Assembly: GCA_963742715.1 (NCBI GenBank)
Contig: CAVUMR010000002.1
Span: forward strand, 1,054,001 to 1,118,000
DNA: 64,000 nucleotides
Direction of reading: 5' to 3'
Origin: CAVUMR01 sp963742715
GTDB lineage: Bacteria > Actinomycetota > Actinomycetes > Mycobacteriales > Micromonosporaceae
The position numbers were made by a program, and so were the translations under genes. Below the pieces are notes generated by a model that worked only from the letters and a program-made list of their open reading frames with translations, made no database searches and had not been told where the DNA came from. Numbering within the stretch: the first letter of the stretch is position 1; each line of letters starts with the position of its first letter. Below, in pieces: positions 1 through 8,657 of the stretch.

Positions 1-1102
1 GCTCGGCTACCCGTTGATGCTGGTCAGCGTGCTGGTGGCCGGCATGCTCGCGCTGTTCCCCAACATCGACACCGGCACCGTGCGTACCGACGACAACTGG
101 GTGGTGGTCTCCGGCCTGCAGTTCCAGCCGTCCGAGATCGCGAAACTGGCGCTGGCGCTGTGGGGCGCCGACGTACTGGTGCGCAAGGGCGCGGAAGCCG
201 CCGAGTGGAAGACGCTCGCGATGCCGCTGTTCCCCATCACCGGGCTGCTGTTCCTGCTGGTCGGGTACCGCGACCTCGGCACGATGATCTGCCTGCTGCT
301 GGTCTTCCTCGGCCTGCTGTGGGTGACCGGGGTCCGGTTCCGGGTGTTCGGCAGCCTGTTCGGCATCGCGCTCGCCGGCGTGGTGCTGCTGATCTCCGCC
401 GAGCCGTACCGGCTGCAGCGCATCCTCGCGTTCGGCGACCCGCAGCAGGTCAGCGACAGCACCGGCTGGCAGGCCATCCAGGGCTACTACGCCCTTGCCG
501 ACGGCGGCTGGTTCGGCGTCGGGCTCGGTGAGGGCCGGCAGAAATGGGACTGGCTGCCGAACGCGCACAACGACTTCATCTTCGCGATCATCGGCGAGGA
601 GCTGGGCGTGATCGGCAGCCTGGTGGTGCTCGGCCTGTTCGCCGTGCTGACCTACGCCGGCCTGCGCATCGCCCGCCGGGTGGCCGACCCGTTCCGGCGT
701 ACCGTCGCCACCGGCTGCACCATCTGGATCGCCGGCCAGTCGGTGGTCAACATCGGCGCGGTGGTGGGCCTGCTGCCGATCACCGGGGTGCCGCTGCCGT
801 TCATCTCGGCCGGTGGTACCGCGCTGGTCGTCACGTTGATCGCGATCGGGATGCTCGCCTCGTTCGCCCGCGCCGAGCCGGATGCCGCCCGGGCGCTACG
901 GGCCCGCGCACCCGGCCGGTTGGCTCGACTACTGTGGGCACCGCTGCCGCCCGCGGTCGATGCCGGTGCGGTTCGTCGCGACCGTGCTCCGGCCGGCGCC
1001 GGGGCACCGGCGGCTCGTGCCGGTTCCACCGGATCCCGTACGGCGCGCAGTCAGACCGGGCGGTCGACCCGGTCCCGTACGCCGAAGGGAGATCGCCGGT
1101 GA
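1..1102 (+). CDS. ftsW: FtsW-type SEDS peptidoglycan glycosyltransferase, 5' end outside window
   Basis: Polytopic inner-membrane SEDS protein that polymerises lipid II at the septum with its partner class B PBP. About 366 residues are visible and the frame is open at base 2, so the N-terminus lies upstream. Family landmarks are the stretch HNDFIFAIIGEELGVIGS and the late motif GLLPITGVPLPFISAGG, which form the conserved SEDS core. The last ~80 residues are a basic, Arg/Pro-rich cytoplasmic tail of low complexity. The stop overlaps the murG start in a GTGA. Position directly before murG-murC-ftsQ favours FtsW over RodA. Truncation is only the window edge. Confidence 0.93.
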   Translation, partial: LGYPLMLVSVLVAGMLALFPNIDTGTVRTDDNWVVVSGLQFQPSEIAKLALALWGADVLVRKGAEAAEWKTLAMPLFPITGLLFLLVGYRDLGTMICLLLVFLGLLWVTGVRFRVFGSLFGIALAGVVLLISAEPYRLQRILAFGDPQQVSDSTGWQAIQGYYALADGGWFGVGLGEGRQKWDWLPNAHNDFIFAIIGEELGVIGSLVVLGLFAVLTYAGLRIARRVADPFRRTVATGCTIWIAGQSVVNIGAVVGLLPITGVPLPFISAGGTALVVTLIAIGMLASFARAEPDAARALRARAPGRLARLLWAPLPPAVDAGAVRRDRAPAGAGAPAARAGSTGSRTARSQTGRSTRSRTPKGDRR

Positions 1103-2205
1103 GCCGGCTGCGTTCGGTGGTCCTGGCCGGTGGTGGCACCGGCGGACACATCTACCCGCTGCTGGCGTTCGCCGGCTGCCTGCGTCGGCACGATCCGGAT
1201 GTCCGGATCACCTGCCTCGGTACGCCGCGCGGCCTGGAAACCGAGATCATCCCGAACCGCGGGTACGACCTGGAGCTGGTCCCGGCGTACCCGCTGCCGC
1301 GCAAGCCCAACATCGACCTGCTCCGTACCCCCGGTCGGATGCTCCGGTCGAGTCAGGCCGCCCGCCGGGTGCTCGACGGAGTGGACGCGCAGGTGGTCGT
1401 CGGCTTCGGCGGCTACGTGGCGGTACCGGCGTACCTCGCCGCCTGGCGCCGGCGTACCCCGATCGTGATGCACGAGATCAACGTGCCGCCCGGGGTGGCC
1501 AACCGGATGGGCCTGCGGTTCAGCCGGAACATCGCGCTCGGCTTCGAACACCAGCGCGAGCAGATCCCCGCACTCAAGAACGCGCCGGTGGTGGGCGTGC
1601 CGCTACGGCCGGAGATCGCCCGACTCGACCGGGCCGCCCGCCGCGCGGAGGCGCGCGCGCACTTCGGCCTGCACCCGGACCTGCCGACCCTGTTCGTGTC
1701 CGGTGGTTCCCAGGGCGCACGCACCATCAACCTCGCGGTATCCGGTGCGGCTGCCGCCCTGACCTCGGCCGGTATCCAGGTGCTGCACGTGACCGGCGCG
1801 CGCAACGAGCCGGTCGCGGTACCGGCCGGACTGCCCGCGCCGTACCGCACCGTGCCGTACCTGTCCGAAATGGAGCTCGGGTACGCGGCCGCCGACCTGA
1901 TGGTGGCCCGCGGCGGGGCGATGACCTGCGCCGAGCTGGCCGCGGTCGGATTGCCGGCGGTGTACGTGCCGTACCCGCACTTCAACCGCGAGCAGTACCG
2001 CAACGCGGCACCGGTGGTCGCCGCCGAGGGCGGCGTCCTGGTCGACGACGCGGACTGCACCCCGGACTGGATCGCGCAGAACGTGATTCCGCTGCTGCAC
2101 GACCCGGCCCGGTTGGAGAGCATGAGCAAGGCGGCCGCGGCGTACGGGCGGCGCGACGGTGACGAGGCGTTGCGCCGGTACATGCTGGAGGCCGTCGCAG
2201 CGTGA
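1099..2205 (+). CDS. murG: MurG, UDP-GlcNAc transferase forming lipid II
   Basis: Peripheral membrane GT-B glycosyltransferase that adds GlcNAc to lipid I, giving lipid II, on the inner leaflet. The 368-residue protein has the Gly-rich loop GGGTGGHIYP at residues 11-20, an HEINVPPGVANR segment where many MurG have HEQNxxPGxAN, a second Gly-rich loop GGSQGA near residue 203, and the UDP-binding stretch MVARGGAMTCAELAAVGLP near 270. Length is normal for actinobacteria. The GTG start at 1099 overlaps ftsW by 4 nt and the stop overlaps murC by 4 nt, so translation is probably coupled along the cluster. Confidence 0.96.
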   Translation: MSRLRSVVLAGGGTGGHIYPLLAFAGCLRRHDPDVRITCLGTPRGLETEIIPNRGYDLELVPAYPLPRKPNIDLLRTPGRMLRSSQAARRVLDGVDAQVVVGFGGYVAVPAYLAAWRRRTPIVMHEINVPPGVANRMGLRFSRNIALGFEHQREQIPALKNAPVVGVPLRPEIARLDRAARRAEARAHFGLHPDLPTLFVSGGSQGARTINLAVSGAAAALTSAGIQVLHVTGARNEPVAVPAGLPAPYRTVPYLSEMELGYAAADLMVARGGAMTCAELAAVGLPAVYVPYPHFNREQYRNAAPVVAAEGGVLVDDADCTPDWIAQNVIPLLHDPARLESMSKAAAAYGRRDGDEALRRYMLEAVAA

Positions 2206-3773
2206 GTGGCACGGACGCGATCACCCCGGCCGGCGCACCGGTCACCGCCGACCCGGCAGAAGGCCCGGCAACAGATCCGGCCACCGGGGCGGCAGACGAG
2301 GCGGCCGTGGCACTCACCGCGGAGGACCTCGGCCGGGTACACCTGATCGGCATCGGCGGCGTCGGCATGAGCGGGCTGGCCCGGCTGCTGCTCGGCCGCG
2401 GCATCGCGACCTCCGGCAGTGAGCTGCGGGACTGGCCGACGCTCGCCGGACTCCGCGCGCTCGGCGCGACGATCCACAGTGAACACACCGCGGGCAACCT
2501 CGACGGGGTGGACACCGTGGTCTACTCCACCGCGATTCCGGCCGACCACCTCGAGTTGGTGGAGGCGCGGCGCCGCGGCATCCGGGTACTGCACCGGTCC
2601 GAGGCGCTCGCCGCGACGATGACCGGACGGCACGGCATCGCGGTCGCCGGTACCCACGGCAAGACCACCACCACCTCGATGATCACGCTGGTGCTGCAGC
2701 ACTGCGGCGAGGACCCGTCCTTCGTGATCGGCGGCGAGATCTCCGAGGCCGGTTCGAACGCGCACCACGGCAGCGGTGGGTACTTCGTCATCGAGGCGGA
2801 CGAGAGCGACCGCTCGTTCCTGCGGTACCGGCCGTCCGCCGCGATCGTCACCAACGTGCGGGGCGATCACCTCAACACGTACGGCGACCTGGCCGGCCTG
2901 GCGGACGGGTTCGCCGAGTTCTGCCGCGGCATCACGCCCGGCGGGTTCCTGGTGGCCTGCGCCGACGATCCGGGCTCGGCCCAGCTCGCGGCCCGGATGC
3001 GGGCCGAGGGCCTGGTCGTGCACACGTATGGCGAATCGCTCGGCGCCGACCTGCGGCTGACCGACATCCGCTCGACCGCTGCCGGCGTCCGGTACCACGC
3101 GGAGTTGGACGGCCGGCCGCTCGGTGAGGTGGCGCTGCCGTCGCCCGGCCGGCACCTGGGCCTCAACAGCGCCGCCGCGTTGCTGACCGCGTTGCGGCTG
3201 GACCTGCCGCTGGACAAGGTACTGGCCGGCTTGGCGGCGTTCCCCGGGGTCCGTCGCCGGTTCGAGCTCAAGGGCGTGGTCGACGGGGTACGCGTGTACG
3301 ACGAGTACGCGTACCACCCGGTGTCGATGACCGCCGCGCTGTCGACCCTGCGCGAGTTGACCGGTGGCGGCCGGCTGATCGTGGTGTTCCAGCCGCTGCG
3401 GGTGTACCGGACCCGCGAACTGCAGGCCGAGATCGCGGCCGCGCTCGCGCTGGCGGACGAGGCGCTGGTGATGGAGGTGTTCGGGCCGGGCGAGGTGCGC
3501 GAGCCGGGCGCCGGGGGAGCGGCGCTGTGCCGTGCGATCACGCTGCCGGAGGACCGGAAGCTGTTCGTACCGGCCTGGTCGGACGTGATCGATGAGGTGT
3601 CGCGGCGGGCCCGGCCGGGAGACGTCGTGGTGACCATGGGCGCGCCGCCCATCTCGCTGATGGGCGACGAGCTGCTCGCGGTACTGGGCGATCGCGCCGA
3701 TCCAGCCGGCGCCGACAGGGGCGCGCCAACGGCGTCGGTCGAGCCGGTCGCCCCGGGAGACCAGTCCGGATGA
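2202..3773 (+). CDS. murC: MurC, UDP-MurNAc:L-alanine ligase
   Basis: Cytoplasmic ATP-dependent Mur ligase that adds L-Ala to UDP-MurNAc. Of 523 residues, the first ~44 are an Ala/Pro/Thr-rich extension. The UDP-binding Rossmann motif HLIGIGGVGMSG lies at about 47-58, the ATP P-loop GTHGKTTTT at 150-158, and the central EADESDRSF motif near 200. The C-terminal motif reads YDEYAYHP and the later one FQPLRVYRT. In most MurC these are DDYxHHP and FQPHxxxRT, so two usually conserved His positions are Tyr and Leu here. GTG start overlaps murG, and the stop overlaps ftsQ (ATGA-type). Confidence 0.94.
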   Translation: MSGTDAITPAGAPVTADPAEGPATDPATGAADEAAVALTAEDLGRVHLIGIGGVGMSGLARLLLGRGIATSGSELRDWPTLAGLRALGATIHSEHTAGNLDGVDTVVYSTAIPADHLELVEARRRGIRVLHRSEALAATMTGRHGIAVAGTHGKTTTTSMITLVLQHCGEDPSFVIGGEISEAGSNAHHGSGGYFVIEADESDRSFLRYRPSAAIVTNVRGDHLNTYGDLAGLADGFAEFCRGITPGGFLVACADDPGSAQLAARMRAEGLVVHTYGESLGADLRLTDIRSTAAGVRYHAELDGRPLGEVALPSPGRHLGLNSAAALLTALRLDLPLDKVLAGLAAFPGVRRRFELKGVVDGVRVYDEYAYHPVSMTAALSTLRELTGGGRLIVVFQPLRVYRTRELQAEIAAALALADEALVMEVFGPGEVREPGAGGAALCRAITLPEDRKLFVPAWSDVIDEVSRRARPGDVVVTMGAPPISLMGDELLAVLGDRADPAGADRGAPTASVEPVAPGDQSG

Positions 3774-4537
3774 GCACCGGAGACGGTCGGCGCTGGCGGC
3801 TCGTACGGGCCGGTCGCGACGCCGTTCCCGGATCGCTCCGCCGGTTCTCCGCGCGATCCCGACAGGGCCGGTGGCACGCCGCCCTCCCGTGGCTGATCGC
3901 GATCGCCGTGGTCGTCGTACCTGCCGGCATCGTCGGCCTGGTGTACGGAAGCTCCGCCCTGGCGGTACGGGACGTGCGCGTCGTCGGCGTGAAGGTGCTG
4001 TCGCCGGATCAGGTGGCGGCGGCGGCCGCGATCCGCCCCGGTACACCGTTGGCACGGTTGGACACCGACGCGGTCCGGGGCCGGGTGGCGAAGCTGGCGC
4101 CGGTCCACTCGGTCGAGGTGGACCGGCAGTGGCCGCATCGGGTGGTGGTACGGGTGGTGGAGCGCACCGCGGTGGCGGCGGTGCCGTCCAACGGTCGGTA
4201 CATCCTGATCGACAGTTCCGGGGTCGCGTTTCACTCGGTGGCCGCGCGGCCGGCCGGACTTCCGGTGTTCGCGGTCGACACGCCCGGGCCGCGGGACGAG
4301 TCGACGCGGGCCGCTCTGACCGTGCTCGACGCGCTCACCCCGCAGTTGCGGGCTCAGCTGCAGAAGTTGTCCGCGTCCCGACCGACCCGGATCCGGCTGG
4401 AGTTGGCCAAGGGGCGCACGGTGGTGTGGGGGGACGCGACCGACAACGCCGCGAAGGCGAAGGTCGCCACCGCGCTGCTGGCCAGGCCCGGTGCGGAGAT
4501 CGATGTGAGCGCCCCCGGCGTGGTGACCGTCCGCTGA
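3770..4537 (+). CDS. ftsQ: FtsQ/DivIB, POTRA-domain divisome protein
   Basis: Single-pass divisome scaffold that links FtsW/FtsI to FtsL-FtsB. The 255-residue protein has a basic cytoplasmic N-terminus (about 1-39), one hydrophobic segment at about 40-60 (WLIAIAVVVVPAGIVGLVYG), then a POTRA domain (about 65-133) beginning VRDVRVVGVKVLSPDQV and containing PHRVVVRVVERTAVAAV. A beta-type FtsQ domain follows, ending in TVR. ATG at 3770 overlaps the murC stop. It is the last gene before the ftsZ leader, and 315 bp separate it from ftsZ. Confidence 0.92.
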   Translation: MSTGDGRRWRLVRAGRDAVPGSLRRFSARSRQGRWHAALPWLIAIAVVVVPAGIVGLVYGSSALAVRDVRVVGVKVLSPDQVAAAAAIRPGTPLARLDTDAVRGRVAKLAPVHSVEVDRQWPHRVVVRVVERTAVAAVPSNGRYILIDSSGVAFHSVAARPAGLPVFAVDTPGPRDESTRAALTVLDALTPQLRAQLQKLSASRPTRIRLELAKGRTVVWGDATDNAAKAKVATALLARPGAEIDVSAPGVVTVR

Positions 4538-4700
4538 CCCGTGGGCGAGCGAGGGGTGGGCCGCGAGGCGGCCGGGACATCGTCCGTTCAGCCAGAACCG
4601 CTGGTGCGACGGCTGATCACGTGATTGATCGTGGCGACACGCCGGGCAGGTTACTTGGTCAAGTGGCTGCCGCCCCTTACGTTCCGGAGCAGGACACAGC

Positions 4701-4738
4701 TTGACATAACTATAACCCTGTAGTTGAGGGTGAGGGTT
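4701..4738 (+). promoter_or_regulatory. ftsZ upstream promoter/operator region
   Basis: The 4538-4852 gap holds no gene. At 4701-4706 there is a consensus -35 hexamer TTGACA. It runs into an element with opposed arms, AACCCT at 4714-4719 and AGGGTT at 4733-4738, plus an extra AGGGT at 4727-4731. No ideal -10 lies 17 bp from TTGACA; TAGTTG at 4721 is the nearest TANNNN. A 10-bp palindrome ATCACGTGAT sits further up at 4616-4625. I infer a dedicated ftsZ promoter with a possible regulator site on the inverted repeat. Confidence 0.5.
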
Positions 4739-4852
4739 GAGTCGTGCCGGTCGGCGTGTCATACGTACGACGACCGGCCGAGCCAGCCCATCTCCGGTGC
4801 CGCCTGCGGCACCGGAACTGTCCGCGGCCATTGTCAGGAGAGGCAGCCGAAG

Positions 4853-5974
4853 ATGACACCTCCGCACAACTACCTCGCGGTCATCAAGGTCGTCGGCTGC
4901 GGTGGCGGCGGCGTGAACGCGGTGAACCGCATGATCGAGGTCGGACTCAAGGGCGTCGAGTTCATCGCGATCAATACCGACGCGCAGGCGCTGCTGATGA
5001 GCGACGCCGACGTGAAGCTGGATGTCGGCCGCGAGCTCACCCGTGGTCTCGGCGCCGGAGCCAACCCGGAAGTCGGCCGGAAAGCCGCCGAGGACCACCG
5101 GGACGAGGTCGAAGAGGTACTCAAGGGCGCCGACATGGTGTTCGTGACCTGCGGCGAAGGTGGCGGAACAGGCACCGGTGGCGCGCCGGTGGTGGCCAAC
5201 ATCGCCCGCAAGCTCGGAGCCCTGACCATCGGTGTGGTGACCCGGCCGTTCTCGTTCGAGGGCAAGCGTCGGCAGGTACAGGCCGAGCAGGGGATCGAAG
5301 ACCTCCGCAACGAGTGCGACACGTTGATCGTCATCCCGAACGACCGGCTCCTGCAGCTCGGCGACCGGTCGATGAGCATGATGGACGCGTTCCGGCAGGC
5401 CGACCAGGTGCTGTTGTCCGGTGTACAGGGCATCACCGACCTGATCACCACACCCGGCCTGATCAACCTCGACTTCGCCGACGTGAAGAGCGTGATGAGC
5501 GGAGCCGGATCCGCGCTGATGGGCATCGGCAGCGCCCGTGGCGACAGCCGGGCGGTGGAGGCGGCCGAAGCGGCGATCTCCAGCCCGCTGCTCGAGCAGA
5601 GCATGGACGGCGCGCGGGGCGTGCTGCTCTCGGTCGCCGGCGGCTCGGACCTCGGCCTGTTCGAGATCAACGACGCCGCCCAGCTGGTCACCGACGCGGC
5701 GCATCCGGACGCGAACATCATCTTCGGCGCGGTCATCGACGATGCCCTCGGCGACGAGGTGCGGATCACGGTCATCGCGGCCGGGTTCGACGGCGGCACA
5801 CCGGCGTACCGACCTGCCGACGCGACCCGCCGGACCGCCCCGCCGGTCGACCCGCCGCCGAACGGAGCCTCGGGTACGCCCAGGCAGTCGACGCCGCCAC
5901 CGGCCGAGCGTGCACCACGCCGGGTGCTGTTCGACGATGTCGACGTGCCGGACTTCCTCAAGAACGGGGCATGA
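4853..5974 (+). CDS. ftsZ: FtsZ cell-division GTPase
   Basis: Tubulin homologue that polymerises into the Z ring. The chosen ATG (4853) gives 373 residues starting MTPPHNYLAVIKVVG and has AGGAG at 4836-4840. An in-frame start further up at 4724 lies inside the promoter element and adds non-conserved sequence. Nucleotide loop GCGGGGVNAVNRM at about 15-27, tubulin signature GGGTGTGG at 103-110, and T7 synergy loop NLDFADVKSVMSG near 205 are all intact. After a Pro-rich linker the C-terminal peptide DVDVPDFLKNGA, the docking tail used by SepF, is present. The stop overlaps yggS by 4 nt (ATGA). Confidence 0.98.
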   Translation: MTPPHNYLAVIKVVGCGGGGVNAVNRMIEVGLKGVEFIAINTDAQALLMSDADVKLDVGRELTRGLGAGANPEVGRKAAEDHRDEVEEVLKGADMVFVTCGEGGGTGTGGAPVVANIARKLGALTIGVVTRPFSFEGKRRQVQAEQGIEDLRNECDTLIVIPNDRLLQLGDRSMSMMDAFRQADQVLLSGVQGITDLITTPGLINLDFADVKSVMSGAGSALMGIGSARGDSRAVEAAEAAISSPLLEQSMDGARGVLLSVAGGSDLGLFEINDAAQLVTDAAHPDANIIFGAVIDDALGDEVRITVIAAGFDGGTPAYRPADATRRTAPPVDPPPNGASGTPRQSTPPPAERAPRRVLFDDVDVPDFLKNGA

Positions 5975-6693
5975 TCGCCGCAGCGGTCGGTCCGGCGCGG
6001 CACTCCGAGGTCGCCGCGCGGCTCACCGACGTCCGCGACCGGATCACCGCCGCGTGCGCGGAGGTCGGGCGCGATCCCACTGAGATCACGCTGATCGCGG
6101 TGGTGAAGAGATTCCCGGCCAGCGACGTGCTCACGCTCGCCGATCTCGGGATAGCCGACGTCGCGGAGAACCGCGATCAGGAAGCGGTGGCGAAGCTCGC
6201 CGAGTTGGGGCCGGCCGCCGACCGGGTCAACTGGCACTTCGTCGGCCAGTTGCAGCGCAACAAGTGCCGGTCGGTGGCGCGGTACGCGGCGATGGTGCAC
6301 TCGGTGGACCGGGTGGTACTGGTGCCTGAGCTCGCCGCTGCCGCCGGCCGGTACCGCGACGCGCCACTCGACGTACTCCTGCAGGTCAGTCTCGACGCCG
6401 ACCCGGGCCGGGGCGGGGCGCCGGTCGAGCACCTCGACGAGCTCGCGGCCGCTGTGGCCGAGCGGTCGGAACTGCGGCTGCGCGGACTGATGGCGGTCGC
6501 ACCGATGGATTGGGATCCGGACCGGGCGTTCACGGCGCTGGCGACCGCTGCGGACCGGCTCCGCCAGCGGTACCCGGACGCGACAGTGCTGTCGGCCGGG
6601 ATGAGCGGTGATTTCGAGGCCGCGATCCGGCACGGCGCGACACACCTTCGGATGGGCAGTGCGTTGCTCGGGACCCGGCCTGACCTGGGGTAG
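5971..6693 (+). CDS. YggS/PLPBP family pyridoxal-phosphate homeostasis protein
   Basis: Small cytoplasmic PLP-binding protein with the fold of alanine racemase domain 1, involved in vitamin B6 and amino-acid homeostasis rather than a defined catalytic step. The 240-residue protein has the PLP lysine in LIAVVKRFPA (Lys46), then the family segments ENRDQEA, WHFVGQLQRNK, VHSVDR and the closing GMSGDFEAAIRHGATHLRMGSALLG. It starts inside the ftsZ stop codon (ATGA). Many actinobacteria have a laccase-domain gene (yfiH/pgeF) between ftsZ and yggS. None is here. Confidence 0.92.
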   Translation: MIAAAVGPARHSEVAARLTDVRDRITAACAEVGRDPTEITLIAVVKRFPASDVLTLADLGIADVAENRDQEAVAKLAELGPAADRVNWHFVGQLQRNKCRSVARYAAMVHSVDRVVLVPELAAAAGRYRDAPLDVLLQVSLDADPGRGGAPVEHLDELAAAVAERSELRLRGLMAVAPMDWDPDRAFTALATAADRLRQRYPDATVLSAGMSGDFEAAIRHGATHLRMGSALLGTRPDLG

Positions 6694-6806
6694 CCTGGCG
6701 GCGGCAGCCGAACTACACAGGTGTGATTCCAGCTCGTCAGGGGTAGACGGGTCCGGAAGATCACCCACAGCACGTGCCATACGGGGGGACGGGAGGAGGG
6801 CGCCCG

Positions 6807-7432
6807 ATGGGTGCACTACGCAAGGCCGGTGTGTGGCTCGGCCTGATCGAGGACGAGGAGGACCGCCGGTACGCCGATGACAGGCACTTTGACGACCGGC
6901 GGTACGACGGCGGGGGGTTCGACGCCGACTTCGGCGACGAGTTCGACGACGAGGAGCTGGCACCGGCGCCGCGGTCGCGGCTGGACCGGGACCGGCCCGT
7001 ACGCGAGCGGCTGGATGGGGACCGGTCCGACCGGGCCAGCGTGCGGTCATTGACCCGACCGACGACCGGTCCGTCTCTCACCCAGGACAACCTGGCGCTG
7101 GCACCACAGGTGCAGCTGCGGGAGCGTGCCCTGGTCAGTGACGAGGACCAGCGCAGCTACACATCACCACGCTGCATCCCACGACGTACAACGAGGCCCG
7201 TACCATCGGGGAGCATTTCCGCGAAGGTACCCCCGTGATCATGAATCTGACCGAAATGGATGAATCGGACGCGAAGCGGCTGGTCGACTTCGCGGCCGGA
7301 CTGGCGTTCGGTCTTCGCGGTACGATCGAGCGCGTGACCAACCGGGTCTTCCTGCTCTCGCCGGCCAACGTCCAGGTCACCGCTGAGGACAAGGCCAAGA
7401 TCGCCGAGGGTGGGTTCTTCAACCAGAGCTAA
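6807..7432 (+). CDS. sepF: SepF divisome protein, reading frame interrupted by a one-base shift
   Basis: Membrane anchor of FtsZ in actinobacteria. The frame opening at ATG 6807 (GGAGG at 6792-6796) gives the membrane-binding N-terminus MGALRKAGVWLGLIEDEE and an acidic Asp/Arg-rich linker, then runs into nonsense after ...DEDQRSYT near 7162. The conserved SepF domain continues one frame away: ITTLHPTTYNEART..., then VIMNLTEMDESDAKRLVDFA and FLLSPANVQV, to the TAA at 7430-7432. Restoring one base between TACAC and ATCACC near 7162 joins the halves as RSYTITTLHP, about 208 residues. The gene is normally essential here, so a sequencing error is more likely than a real break. Confidence 0.9.
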
Positions 7433-7450
7433 AGCGAGGACCCGCCGTCC

Positions 7451-7741
7451 GTGTCGATCCTGTTCCAGGTCCTCTACCTGGTCATTTACTTCTTCCTCCT
7501 GACGCTGATGGCCCGGTTCGTGCTGGGCTACGTGCTGCAGTTCGCGCGTCGTTGGCAACCCGGCCGTGGTGCCGCGGCAGCCATGGAGGTCGTGTGGAGC
7601 GTCACTGATCCGCCCCTGAAAGCGTTGAGGCGGGTGATCCCGCCACTGCGGATTGGTAACGTGAGTGTGGACCTGGCCTTCCTGGTGTTGCTGGTTATCG
7701 TGTTCGTGCTGTTGAACTTCGTGTTAGGGAGACTGATCTAG
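7451..7741 (+). CDS. YggT family small membrane protein
   Basis: A 96-residue membrane protein with two hydrophobic segments, residues about 1-27 (SILFQVLYLVIYFFLLTLMA) and about 72-95 (LAFLVLLVIVFVLLNFVLG). Between them is the family signature WSVTDPPLKALRRVIPPLRIGNVSVDL. YggT proteins lie between sepF and divIVA in most actinobacteria and are thought to act in cell-envelope growth or osmotic adaptation; no reaction is established. The GTG start is at 7451, 18 nt after the sepF stop, with GAGGA at 7436-7440 as a weak SD. Confidence 0.9.
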   Translation: MSILFQVLYLVIYFFLLTLMARFVLGYVLQFARRWQPGRGAAAAMEVVWSVTDPPLKALRRVIPPLRIGNVSVDLAFLVLLVIVFVLLNFVLGRLI

Positions 7742-7795
7742 GCGTAATGCCTGGATCAGAACGCCACGCGGTCGGAACTGACCCGAGGAGTTTCG

Positions 7796-8633
7796 ATGCC
7801 GCTGACCCCGGCCGACGTCCACAACGTCGCCTTCAAGAAACCCCCGATCGGCAAGCGGGGGTACGACGAGGAGGAGGTCGACGCCTTCCTCGACGAGGTC
7901 GAGCGCGAGCTCGCCCGTCTGATCGAGGAGAACAACGAACTGCGCGCGCAGGTGGAGCCGGTGCGCAGCGGGGGTCCGGTGCCCGCCGCCGGTCCACCTG
8001 GATCGGACCGCCTCGCGGCCGAGGCGGCGAGCTGAAGTCGCAGCTCGACCGGGTGCAGCGGGACAAGGCGGCTGCCGAGCAGGCCGCCCGGCCGATGCAG
8101 GCGGAGCTCGAGCAGATCCGCGCCAGCAGGCTGGCGTCGCCGCCGCGGCGGCCGCTGACGCCAACGGCGAGCAGCAGGCGCTGCGGGTGCTGATGATGGC
8201 CCAGCGCACCGCTGACGACCACGTCGCGGACGCCCGGCGGGAGGCCGACAAGCTGCTCTCCGACGCCCGGGCGAAGGCGGACGAGGTCACCCGTGAGGCT
8301 CGCGCCAAGGCCGACGCGCTCGAGCGGGACGCGCGCCAGCGTCACCAGGAAGCGATGGGCGGGCTCGAGGCGAAGCGTGCCGCGCTGCAGAAGCACATCG
8401 AGGAGCTCAAGCAGTTCGAGCGCGAGTACCGCACCCGGCTCAAGGCCTACCTGGAGAGCCAGCTCCGCGACCTCGAGGGTCGTGGCCAGGGCCTCGAGGC
8501 CGAGCTCAACCGTGCCGGGGGGGACAGGTCCGTAGCCGCCGGGGGGCTCGCGGCGGCAGGTCTCGGCGGCTCGTACGCTCCGGGACGTGGCGGCCTGGGA
8601 ATTGCCCAGCCGGACGGCGCTGCCGGCCGGTAG
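7796..8633 (+). CDS. divIVA: DivIVA/Wag31 polar growth scaffold, reading frame interrupted twice
   Basis: Coiled-coil protein that binds curved membrane at poles and recruits cell-wall synthesis. The ATG (7796; SD GAGGAG at 7785-7790) opens with the membrane-binding domain MPLTPADVHNVAFKKPPIG and KRGYDEEEVDAFLDEVE. The frame stops at 8035, but coding continues one frame over (ELKSQLDRVQRDKAAAEQAA), then shifts again near 8126 into ANGEQQALRVLMMAQRTADD and the long coiled coil with EFLKQFEREYR-like sequence (EELKQFEREYRTRLKAYLES) to 8633. Adding one base at each of two points (about 8022-8034 and 8126) gives one protein of about 279 residues, normal for the family. Likely sequencing errors; a real lesion cannot be excluded. 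Confidence 0.88.
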
Positions 8634-8657
8634 TCGCCCCACCCCGGGAGTTGAGTC

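Noticed and set aside
4724..4852. N-terminal extension of FtsZ from 4724
   Set aside because: Overlaps the promoter element and adds 43 residues with no FtsZ similarity. ATG 4853 has an SD and begins conserved sequence.
7235..7432. A separate 65-residue protein downstream of sepF
   Set aside because: It is the conserved C-terminal part of SepF in the shifted frame and lacks its own SD.
8010..8040. Programmed -1 frameshift in divIVA
   Set aside because: No slippery heptamer or downstream hairpin is visible, and two separate shifts would be needed.
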